Positions 9,896-16,885 of a stretch of 64,000 bases of DNA are shown in pieces (position 1 is the stretch's first letter; each line of letters starts with the position of its first letter). This stretch comes from Saprospiraceae bacterium. Lineage in GTDB: Bacteria; Bacteroidota; Bacteroidia; Chitinophagales; Saprospiraceae. The translations under genes and the position numbers were made by a program. A model generated the notes under the pieces. It was given only the letters and a program-made list of their open reading frames with translations. It was not told where the DNA came from and ran no database searches. The stretch is taken from the NCBI GenBank assembly GCA_028285545.1, contig JANQPA010000067.1, positions 1-64,000 on the forward strand. Reading direction: 5' to 3'.

Positions 9896-9987
9896 GTTCA
9901 ATCAAAAAAGTAGAATGCAAATGTAGTACTTTGTCTAGTAGATTGTAGAAAGTAGATTGATAAATGGCAAAATTTGTATTCCTTTGA

Positions 9988-9995
9988 TAAATTTG
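9988..9995 (+). promoter_or_regulatory. Candidate -7 box upstream of the 121-residue gene
   Basis: The sequence TAAATTTG matches the Bacteroidota -7 consensus TAnnTTTG exactly and ends 27 bases before the ATG at 10023. No clear -33 TTTG at the usual spacing. Confidence 0.4.
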
Positions 9996-10022
9996 CAGGC
10001 TTATTAAATTAAATGCATACTC

Positions 10023-10388
10023 ATGGCTTTGCGTGATAATTTCCCATCATCTGATTCCGAATACTTAGGCGGTCAAAGTGACGGATATGAATACAAAACC
10101 ATTTTTGCAGGGAGTAGCCCGGAGCAAAGTTATGAGATGGTACGACAATTTTTAAGAGAAGAGGGCTACAAAGATGTTCCTATACCTAAAGACTTTAAGG
10201 AATTGCAACTGTTTAGACTTCCCACTAGAAATAAGCAAATCTTAATGTTTGAAGATAATGGTTACGTCCATAATCCCATTAGGATATTATTTCCTGTTGA
10301 TCGAAGGAAGAAAAAAACATTGATCCTATGCCTTTATAATGAAGCCGACCCCCAACATCTATTAAAGTTTCACAGAAGAATAAAATGA
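10023..10388 (+). CDS. Hypothetical protein, 121 residues
   Basis: I do not recognise this protein. It is a small soluble protein, rich in charged and aromatic residues, with no signal peptide, membrane segment or metal motif. The core reads like an alternation of strands and helices (SPEQSYEMVRQFLREEGYKD helix, then KELQLFRLPTRNKQILMFED). A -7 promoter box stands 27 bases upstream, the ATG is the first in frame, and codon use resembles the neighbours, so it is probably real. Its last codons form the left arm of a 62-bp perfect palindrome shared with the end of lysS. No operon partner suggests a role. Confidence 0.65.
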   Translation: MALRDNFPSSDSEYLGGQSDGYEYKTIFAGSSPEQSYEMVRQFLREEGYKDVPIPKDFKELQLFRLPTRNKQILMFEDNGYVHNPIRILFPVDRRKKKTLILCLYNEADPQHLLKFHRRIK

Positions 10389-10434
10389 GGAATAGGGCTG
10401 CCTAGGCAGCCCTATTCCTCATTTTATTCTTCTG
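10373..10434. terminator. 62-bp perfect palindrome spanning two convergent stop codons
   Basis: Every base from 10373 to 10403 pairs with 10404 to 10434, giving 31-bp arms with no loop (centre cctagg). It contains the last codons and stop of the plus-strand 121-residue gene and the stop and final residues of lysS on the minus strand. It probably ends both transcripts, although the T-tracts lie inside the arms. Confidence 0.8.
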
Positions 10435-11953
10435 CTTTTTCAGCTCTCATTTGAGGAAAGAATAAAACCTCCTGTATAGACTGTTGATTGGTCAACATCA
10501 TAGTAAGTCGGTCCATTCCAATGCCAAGGCCTGAAGTTGGAGGCATACCATATTCTAAGGCACGAAGAAAATCTTCATCCAAAGCCATGGCTTCATCATC
10601 TCCACGAGCGGCCAATTTTAATTGATCTTCAAATCGCTGTCTTTGATCTATAGGATCATTTAATTCGGTGTAGGCATTGGCAATCTCTTTACCATTAACG
10701 AAAAGTTCGAAACGTTCCACCAGTCCATTCTTTTTCCGATGCTTTTTGGCCAGTGGGGTCATTTCTATAGGATAATCTGTAATATAGGTTGGTTGAATAA
10801 GCAGGTCCTCTACTTTTTCACCAAAAATTTCATCTATTAATTTACCTTTACCCATAGATGGATCGACCTCTATATGCAATTCTTTACAAACAGCACGCAA
10901 GCCTTCTTCATCCATTTTAGATATATCTATCCCTGTATACTCTTCAATAGCATCAAGCATGCTTATCCGACGATAAGGTCCTGCAAAATCAATTAGCTCT
11001 TCACCAAGTTTAACTTTTGTATCTCCTGTGACCTCGCGACAAATCCTTTCCAGGCATTCTTCCACCATTTCCATCATCCAGTTATAGTCTTTATAGGCTA
11101 CATAAATTTCCATGGACGTAAATTCCGGATTATGGGTCCGGTCCATTCCTTCATTTCGAAACATTTTTCCAATCTCATATACTCCATCAAAACCACCAAC
11201 GATCAACTTTTTTAAATACAGTTCATTGGCGATGCGCATATACAAGGGCATATCCAGAGTATTGTGATGAGTTTTAAAAGGACGTGCTGCTGCCCCTCCA
11301 TGAATAGGTTGGAGAATAGGAGTTTCCACTTCCAGCCAGCCCTGCTCATCAAAATATCGACGCATTGACGAAATAATCTTAGAGCGAGTCAGAAAAATTT
11401 CTTTGACCTGGGGGTTAACCGTTAAGTCTACATACCGCTGGCGATATCTCAGTTCTGGATCTGTAAAAGCATCATATACTTCGGTTTCACCAGTTTCTTC
11501 ATTAACTTTAGTTTTTACGATAGGGAGTGGGCGTAAAGATTTACTTAGGAACACAAACTCTTTAACGTGGATGGTTGTTTCACCAGTTCGGGTCAAAAAT
11601 GTAAATCCTTTGATGCCAACAAAATCGCCTATGTCCAACAATTTTTTGAACAAGGTATTATAGAGGGCCTTATCCTCACCTGGGCAAATCTCATCGCGAG
11701 ATACATAAACCTGGATGCGGCCACTGGAATCCTGAATCTCTGCAAAAGAGGCTTTCCCCATAATGCGTTTCATCATAATCCTTCCAGCCAAAGAAACTTC
11801 TTGATAATTGCCTTCTTCAGCATTAAAATTATTCTTGACGTCCATAGCCAAAGCATTCACAGGAAATGCTTCGGGAGGGAAGGGGTCAATTCCCAGATCG
11901 CGGATTTTTTGTAGGTTGTCTCTTCTTACAATTTCTTGTTCAGTCAGTTGCAT
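10424..11953 (-). CDS. lysS: Lysyl-tRNA synthetase (class II)
   Basis: LysS charges tRNA-Lys in the cytosol. The 509-residue protein has the N-terminal OB-fold anticodon-binding domain (about residues 50-165, with [18 protein letters not shown]) and the class II catalytic core. The core shows motif 1 ([20 protein letters not shown]), motif 2 ([16 protein letters not shown]) and motif 3 ([17 protein letters not shown]). About fifteen C-terminal residues ([11 protein letters not shown]) follow motif 3, as in most bacterial forms, so the protein is full length. The stop codon is inside a 62-bp palindrome. A TATTTTTG -7 box lies 28 bases upstream of the ATG. Confidence 0.98.
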   Translation of the reverse strand: MQLTEQEIVRRDNLQKIRDLGIDPFPPEAFPVNALAMDVKNNFNAEEGNYQEVSLAGRIMMKRIMGKASFAEIQDSSGRIQVYVSRDEICPGEDKALYNTLFKKLLDIGDFVGIKGFTFLTRTGETTIHVKEFVFLSKSLRPLPIVKTKVNEETGETEVYDAFTDPELRYRQRYVDLTVNPQVKEIFLTRSKIISSMRRYFDEQGWLEVETPILQPIHGGAAARPFKTHHNTLDMPLYMRIANELYLKKLIVGGFDGVYEIGKMFRNEGMDRTHNPEFTSMEIYVAYKDYNWMMEMVEECLERICREVTGDTKVKLGEELIDFAGPYRRISMLDAIEEYTGIDISKMDEEGLRAVCKELHIEVDPSMGKGKLIDEIFGEKVEDLLIQPTYITDYPIEMTPLAKKHRKKNGLVERFELFVNGKEIANAYTELNDPIDQRQRFEDQLKLAARGDDEAMALDEDFLRALEYGMPPTSGLGIGMDRLTMMLTNQQSIQEVLFFPQMRAEKAEE

Positions 11954-11980
11954 TTTTACTTATTTTATAATGAAGATGCG

Positions 11981-11988
11981 CAAAAATA
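11981..11988 (-). promoter_or_regulatory. Candidate -7 box for lysS
   Basis: On the minus strand this reads TATTTTTG, a perfect TAnnTTTG match, about 28 bases before the lysS ATG. The HDAC-like gene starts divergently and has its own box at 12084-12091. Confidence 0.45.
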
Positions 11989-12083
11989 CTTTTTTATTTT
12001 TTCTTAACTGCTACAACACAAAAAGAGTTTCCATGTTATCAATCATTAATTCTCCAGAGTATAAAATTTTGATATTTTCAAAC

Positions 12084-12091
12084 TAATTTTG
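12084..12091 (+). promoter_or_regulatory. Candidate -7 box for the HDAC-like gene
   Basis: TAATTTTG matches TAnnTTTG exactly, 36 bases upstream of the ATG at 12128. It overlaps the only upstream in-frame start candidate (TTG at 12089), which argues that translation begins at 12128. Confidence 0.45.
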
Positions 12092-12127
12092 CGGCTCAGG
12101 AAAAATTACCGAAAAGAGTATTTACTA

Positions 12128-13030
12128 ATGCTAAAAATTGCCTTTTCTCCTATCTATAAATACGAATTGCCGAATAAACATCGGTTTCCGATGGTAAAGT
12201 ATGAGCTCTTGCCTGAACAATTACTATATGAAGGTACTGTTGGGCAGGACCATTTTTTCCATCCTGAACCTTTGGAGGAAGAGACCATTTTGCTTACTCA
12301 CGAAAAGGCTTATTGGGAAAAATTAAAAAACCTGCAACTTTCTAAGAAGGAAATTAGAGCCATAGGTTTTCCTATGTCTGAACTACTGGTAAGAAGAGGC
12401 ACCCATATTGCAAATGGAACACTTCAATGTGCTTTGTTTGCCCAGCAAAATGGGGTTGCCTTAAATGTTGCTGGAGGTACCCATCATTCCTTTAGCGATC
12501 GGGGAGAAGGATTTTGTCTGCTTAATGATATTGCTATAGCTTCAAATTTTCTTCTGGAAAAAAATCTGGCAAAAAAAATTCTAATTATTGATCTGGACGT
12601 ACATCAAGGGAATGGAACAGCTCAAATATTCAGAAATGAAAATCGAGTTTTTACTTTTAGCATGCACGGAGAAAAGAATTATCCCCTGAGAAAAGAAAAA
12701 TCGGATTTGGATATTGGCTTGCCTGACAAAATAGAAGATAAAGATTATTTAAAAATCTTAGCCAATCAAATTCCAGCCTTAATGAATCAGGTAGAACCAG
12801 ACATGATTTTTTATTTAGCAGGAGCAGATGTATTGAAAACAGACAAACTGGGGCGATTAAATTTAAGTATTTCTGGTGCTAAACAAAGAGATCGATTGGT
12901 TTTTGAGCATTGTAAAAAAAATAGAGTTCCTGTTGCTGTAAGTATGGGTGGAGGATATTCTGAACGGCTGACACACATTATTGAAGCACACGCCAATACT
13001 TTTAGAGTAGCAAAAGAAATTTTTTTTTAA
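12128..13030 (+). CDS. Histone-deacetylase/acetoin-utilisation family hydrolase
   Basis: A 300-residue zinc-dependent deacetylase-fold hydrolase of the HDAC/AcuC/acetylpolyamine amidohydrolase superfamily. The catalytic His pair is in NVAGGTHHSF and the zinc ligands are in IDLDVHQGNGTAQIF (Asp and His) and AGADVLKTD (Asp). The C-terminal SMGGGYS supplies the glycine-rich loop. Bacterial members remove acetyl groups from small amines or proteins; the substrate here is not evident. The start is set at ATG 12128, because the alternative TTG at 12089 lies in a promoter box and the family normally begins near MLKIAFSPIY. The gene is divergent from lysS and followed by a spacer with several hairpins. 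Confidence 0.9.
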   Translation: MLKIAFSPIYKYELPNKHRFPMVKYELLPEQLLYEGTVGQDHFFHPEPLEEETILLTHEKAYWEKLKNLQLSKKEIRAIGFPMSELLVRRGTHIANGTLQCALFAQQNGVALNVAGGTHHSFSDRGEGFCLLNDIAIASNFLLEKNLAKKILIIDLDVHQGNGTAQIFRNENRVFTFSMHGEKNYPLRKEKSDLDIGLPDKIEDKDYLKILANQIPALMNQVEPDMIFYLAGADVLKTDKLGRLNLSISGAKQRDRLVFEHCKKNRVPVAVSMGGGYSERLTHIIEAHANTFRVAKEIFF

Positions 13031-13123
13031 AGATTTTGTAAAAAGAAAGGACTAAGGAAGGAAACAGCAGCAGAAAATATAAGGGATTGTTTATCAAGAA
13101 AATAAGCATTCAATCAAAAAAAA

Positions 13124-13147
13124 AAGTCACACTTCTTAGTGTGACTT
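13124..13147. terminator. Hairpin after the HDAC-like gene
   Basis: Perfect 10-bp arms 13124-13133 (aagtcacact) and 13138-13147 (agtgtgactt) around loop tctt. A run of ten A residues lies on the left side, so the T-tract is on the minus strand, while the plus-strand side has only a weak one. Confidence 0.55.
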
Positions 13148-13153
13148 CTTAGT

Positions 13154-13446
13154 TATAATCCCATGAACATATCCAAAATTAATATTTTTTTAACCTAATT
13201 AGGGGGTCTTTCTTTGAATTTGCCAGACAATTAACCTATCTTAGCGATGCATTTGATCGAAAGCTAATTTTCTGGCCTTTCGTGATAACATTTACATAAT
13301 CCCGTGAACAAATCCAATTTTGAGGCGAGTGACCTGACCTTCACTCGTCTTTTTTTATCTTTTAGGGATAAAAAGTGTCAATCGTCCCGACTTTAGCGGG
13401 ACGACTATCACTGAAATATTATAATCCCATGAACATATTCAAATTT
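13154..13446. repeat. Three dispersed copies of an ataatcccatgaacatat motif
   Basis: Copies at 13154-13180, 13295-13320 and 13419-13446 share ataatccc, then A/G, then tgaaca, and a C/A-rich tail followed by aaattt-like sequence. They are direct repeats about 125-140 bases apart. I do not recognise the element; regulator sites or decayed repeats are both possible. Confidence 0.6.
13323..13356 (+). terminator. Orphan intrinsic terminator
   Basis: A 10-bp stem (13323-13332 with 13341-13350, one G-U pair) around an 8-base loop is followed by an unbroken T-tract to 13356. It lies 290 bases past the nearest plus-strand stop, with another hairpin between, so it may end an unannotated short transcript. 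Confidence 0.5.
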
Positions 13447-13671
13447 ACTTCTTACACTTTTGTAAGTATCTCTCGCTCCACTTATCTATCAATCACAATA
13501 CAAATATGAACATACTTTTTGCCTAAGACAAAAACAAAAAATGGCTTTTGTGAAATATTTTTTTTATGAAAATCCATATATAAATACATTTCAGTCCATT
13601 TTTGTGAAAAAAATATATTTTTTTAGTAAAATAATTTTCTAAAAAAACTTGCTATTTCCACTTGCAAAAAG

Positions 13672-13716
13672 AAAAAAAACAGCCCAAATAAGCTAAATGG
13701 CCTATTTGGGCTGTTT
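13672..13716 (-). terminator. Intrinsic terminator of the coiled-coil gene
   Basis: Perfect 14-bp arms 13677-13690 (aaacagcccaaata) and 13703-13716 (tatttgggctgttt) with a 12-base loop. On the minus strand the hairpin is followed by eight T residues. It starts 20 bases after the stop at 13737. Confidence 0.8.
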
Positions 13717-13736
13717 AATATTGTATTTATTTTGTC

Positions 13737-15185
13737 CTATTCTTCTTCTTCTTTGGTAGTTTTATCAGCATCCTCTACTTCAGGATTAGGTTCCTCGGAA
13801 GTCTCTTCTGCATTTTCGTCAACAGCAGGAGGTTCCTCTTCGGCTGAAGCCTCGATATTCTGTTCTACCTGATCATCCTCTTTTTTCGTTTCTTCGGCAG
13901 GCTCTGCAGTTTGCTCTTCATTTGGCTCAACTTCTTCTGCTTCCGTTTTCGCTTCTGCTTCAGGAGCATTTTCTGTGTCAGGCTTTGCTTCCTCCTTTTC
14001 TAAAATGGATTCAGCAGCTTTTTCCAATTTACCCTCCTCATCTTTACGAGCCTCTTCAGCTGCTTTTATTTGTTTGGCTATCCTGGCTTCTGCTTCCCTC
14101 TTGGCTTCTTCAAGTCGTTCCTGTTCTTTTCTTTTTTCGTCTTTATCTTTTTGTTTTTCAATGCGATCCTCCAACTCATGTTGGGTATTGCGCATTTCTC
14201 CGAGTTTTTCTTCTTTAGACCTAATTCGCTCTTCTATCATTTTAATTTTAGCCTGTCGAATTTGAGCCTCTAGCTGACCATCAGAGTTTTCTATTCTTTT
14301 ATTCTGGAAATCTAAATCATCACGATCTCTTTGAATAGACCTTTGCATTTTATCGATAGCAGCTAATAATCCATCATAACGTCTTTTCAGTCGATCAATA
14401 GGAGAACGATCTTCATTAGCACCAGGGCCAAAACGTTTTTCTTTAACGGTTTTGAATGCAGCATCCAATCTTTCCCAAACTTTTGATCGGTGGTCTCTGG
14501 TGAGTTTAGAGTCCCGGAATTTTCGCTGGAGGTCTTTTAGTTCTTCAAAAATAGGCTGTAAGCGCAATCCTTCTTGAATCTTTCGTTCAACCTCTTCCAG
14601 GATTTCATGGAACTTATCGTGATTATTTTTTGAAAGCTTTTGAAATTCATCATCCAGCTTAGATCTCAATTTTTTCATTTGCGCAAATAACTCATTGGTG
14701 TTATCCCTCAAGTTATTGGCATGATCTTTAAGGAGATTTCTGTCACGAACCTGAACTTGTACTTTTTGCCAAAACCCCTTCAAGGATTCCCAAACGCCAG
14801 TATCGTAGCGCTCCAATTTTTCTACCCTTTCTTTTAAACCTCCCAATTCAGCGTTATAGGCTTCATTCAACTTGGTGGATAAAACCATAAAATTCCATTC
14901 AGTTTTGGCACGCTGAACAATATCATCCCGTTCTGCCTTAATACCTTCCGGCAACAGGTTTTCAGAAATAGATAATTCATTTTTATCAGTAGTATAGCCT
15001 TCAGGAAATTCAACATCACCCCCATCTCTCCATTCATCCAGCATTCTTTGGCTAAACTCTTCTGTTGCTACCGCTTCAGGAAAGGTGTAAACATTAACAA
15101 AGTTTTCATCAGTTAAAAGCTCTAAGGCAATAAGGATACGCTCTTCCTTTGCATTAGTACCCCATAGTACGAGTTTGGTCTTCAT
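13737..15185 (-). CDS. Acidic coiled-coil protein with DUF349-like segment
   Basis: A 482-residue protein I cannot assign to a characterised family. The first 60 residues (MKTKLVLWGTNAKEERILIA, then NVYTFPE) look like a small alpha/beta domain. Residues about 110-380 are strongly helical and coiled-coil, and the stretch DHRSKVWERLDAAFKTVKEK resembles a DUF349 unit. The last 110 residues are almost purely Glu, Ala, Pro, Lys and Thr, a disordered acidic tail. There is no signal peptide or membrane segment, so it is probably cytosolic. ATG at 15185 was chosen over TTG at 15212. It is monocistronic with a strong terminator. A role in RNA or ribosome association would fit DUF349 proteins but is speculation. 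Confidence 0.75.
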   Translation of the reverse strand: MKTKLVLWGTNAKEERILIALELLTDENFVNVYTFPEAVATEEFSQRMLDEWRDGGDVEFPEGYTTDKNELSISENLLPEGIKAERDDIVQRAKTEWNFMVLSTKLNEAYNAELGGLKERVEKLERYDTGVWESLKGFWQKVQVQVRDRNLLKDHANNLRDNTNELFAQMKKLRSKLDDEFQKLSKNNHDKFHEILEEVERKIQEGLRLQPIFEELKDLQRKFRDSKLTRDHRSKVWERLDAAFKTVKEKRFGPGANEDRSPIDRLKRRYDGLLAAIDKMQRSIQRDRDDLDFQNKRIENSDGQLEAQIRQAKIKMIEERIRSKEEKLGEMRNTQHELEDRIEKQKDKDEKRKEQERLEEAKREAEARIAKQIKAAEEARKDEEGKLEKAAESILEKEEAKPDTENAPEAEAKTEAEEVEPNEEQTAEPAEETKKEDDQVEQNIEASAEEEPPAVDENAEETSEEPNPEVEDADKTTKEEEE

Positions 15186-15435
15186 AATCCAGGTAAAGAT
15201 TTTCAATGACAAAAAATGAATCCAGCAGTATTTTATTACAGTAATCTTTACAATTTGTAAGCGAATTATCTACTAAGCAAATAAAAGTCCATTTACTAAA
15301 CTGCAGATACCTTTTCCTAAACAATATCAATCAAAATTATAAAAATGGGATTGAATACTGTAATTTTTAAGTCTGTTTGTTAATATAATATAGGCTTTCA
15401 AATTAATAATCAATAATCTGTGAGCAGATTTCTGC

Positions 15436-16455
15436 TCAAACAGCCATTTTTCTTGGACCAATAAGTTCTTTACGCCTAATATATTCAGCAATCTGGATAG
15501 CATTTGTAGCAGCTCCCTTTCTCAAATTATCTGCTACTACCCATATATTTAATCCATTATCGATAGATTCATCTCTGCGAATTCGACCAACAAAAACCTC
15601 ATCCTGATCTTTTGCATACATTGGCATTGGATACTTATTCTGCTCAATATTATCCTGAACAATCAAACCCTCGGTTTCCTTAAGTATTTTTTTTACTTCT
15701 TCCACTTCAAAGGAGTTTTCAAATTCAATATTGACAGATTCCGAGTGACCTCCGTGAACAGGCACTCGAACAGCAGTAGCCGTAATTGCGATATCAGGTG
15801 CATTTAGAATTTTTCTGGTTTCATGAACCAATTTCATTTCCTCCTTGGTATAATCATTTTCCAGAAAAATATCACAATGGGGGATACAATTTTCAAATAT
15901 AGGATAATGATAAGCCATTTCTGCTGACTTAGCCTTAAATCCTTTCTTTTCTAAATTATATTGCTTAACAGCTTGCATTCCCGTACCTGTAAAGGATTGG
16001 TAGGTTGAAATTACCAACCTTTTAATCCCATACTTTTTATGCAATGGTGCCAAAGCCACTACCATTTGGATGGTAGAACAGTTGGGATTAGCAATAATTT
16101 GATCGGTCTTTGTCAATTCATGGGCATTAACTTCCGGAACGATTAACTTTTTTTCCGGGTCCATCCGCCACGCTGAGGAATTATCTATTACAATGGTTCC
16201 TACTTCGGCAAATTTAGGGGCCCATTCTTTTGAGGTTCCTCCTCCCGCTGAAAACAGAGCGATATCAGGTGCCTTACTAATGGCATCCTCCATTCCGATA
16301 ACCTTATAGCTTTCACCCTTGAACTGTACCTCCTTTCCTACCGATCTGGCAGAGGCCACAGGTATAAATTCTGAAACCGGAAAGCCGCGTTCTTCCAAAA
16401 GGCGGCACATAACATTGCCGACAAGCCCGGTTACACCTACAACTGCTACTCTCAT
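15436..16455 (-). CDS. asd: Aspartate-semialdehyde dehydrogenase
   Basis: Asd reduces L-aspartyl-4-phosphate to aspartate semialdehyde with NADPH, feeding lysine/diaminopimelate, threonine and methionine synthesis. The 339-residue protein begins with the Rossmann motif VAVVGVTGLVGNVM and has the catalytic Cys in IANPNCSTIQM. The substrate-binding His/Arg segment is RVPVHGGHSESVNIE, and the C-terminal NLRKGAATNAIQIAE is standard. The start at ATG 16455 places the Rossmann strand at residue 2, as in homologues; a TTG ten codons upstream is unlikely. It is monocistronic; the next gene upstream is divergent. Confidence 0.97.
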   Translation of the reverse strand: MRVAVVGVTGLVGNVMCRLLEERGFPVSEFIPVASARSVGKEVQFKGESYKVIGMEDAISKAPDIALFSAGGGTSKEWAPKFAEVGTIVIDNSSAWRMDPEKKLIVPEVNAHELTKTDQIIANPNCSTIQMVVALAPLHKKYGIKRLVISTYQSFTGTGMQAVKQYNLEKKGFKAKSAEMAYHYPIFENCIPHCDIFLENDYTKEEMKLVHETRKILNAPDIAITATAVRVPVHGGHSESVNIEFENSFEVEEVKKILKETEGLIVQDNIEQNKYPMPMYAKDQDEVFVGRIRRDESIDNGLNIWVVADNLRKGAATNAIQIAEYIRRKELIGPRKMAV

Positions 16456-16885
16456 CTTGTTTAAAGTTTTGTTTTGCTTGAACAATTAAATGATAATAGT
16501 TTAAGACCTAGTGGTCAGTGTTTTAGAAAGCGGTAATTATTAAATAATCCACTTCTTAATACATCATTTCATTTGGGATTGCAATATAAGTTAAATTGTT
16601 TTCTGGTGCCAGTCAAAGAAATAATATTGGCTAGCCTACCCCTGCAGCAAAGGTCGTCCCTTTTGAGTGTTAAGATTTTCATTTCCAATTAATGAGTCAA
16701 AATAACTATAATCAACTTTAGGTTTAAAAGAGTACGATTAAGTAACTTTACCAATGGCAGGCATTTAGATTTTTAGCCTATTCCATTAGAGAACAGTAAT
16801 GGTTTTAAATCCTAATAGGCAAACGGATGTCCAGTCATTGAATACGGTTCGAAATTTGTTCCTTTAATCGAGTTATTTCCCAATA
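16456..16885. other. Divergent promoter spacer between asd and the LTD protein gene
   Basis: About 430 bases without a gene. It must hold the promoters of two divergent genes, but I could not find a convincing -33/-7 pair. At 16613-16632 there is a 20-mer identical to one at 51834-51853 (listed separately). Confidence 0.45.
16613..16632. repeat. 20-mer shared with 51834-51853
   Basis: The 20 bases tcaaagaaataatattggct occur identically here and at 51834-51853, both in non-coding DNA, followed by agcc and ggcg respectively. The copies are 35 kb apart. The second one overlaps the end of a long hairpin. Confidence 0.75.

Larger units (their letters stand above)
13031..13736. other. 706-base spacer with hairpins and a triple repeat
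   Basis: No coding region seen. It contains a hairpin after the HDAC gene (13124-13147), an orphan intrinsic terminator on the plus strand (13323-13356), a small hairpin cgtcccg/cgggacg (13383-13403), three copies of ataatccc-R-tgaac (13154, 13295, 13419) and the terminator of the minus-strand coiled-coil gene (13672-13716). A small RNA ending at 13356 is possible but unproven. Confidence 0.55.

Noticed and set aside
12089-12127. TTG upstream start for the HDAC-like gene
   Set aside because: It lies inside a perfect -7 promoter box and adds residues not matching the family; ATG 12128 is preferred.
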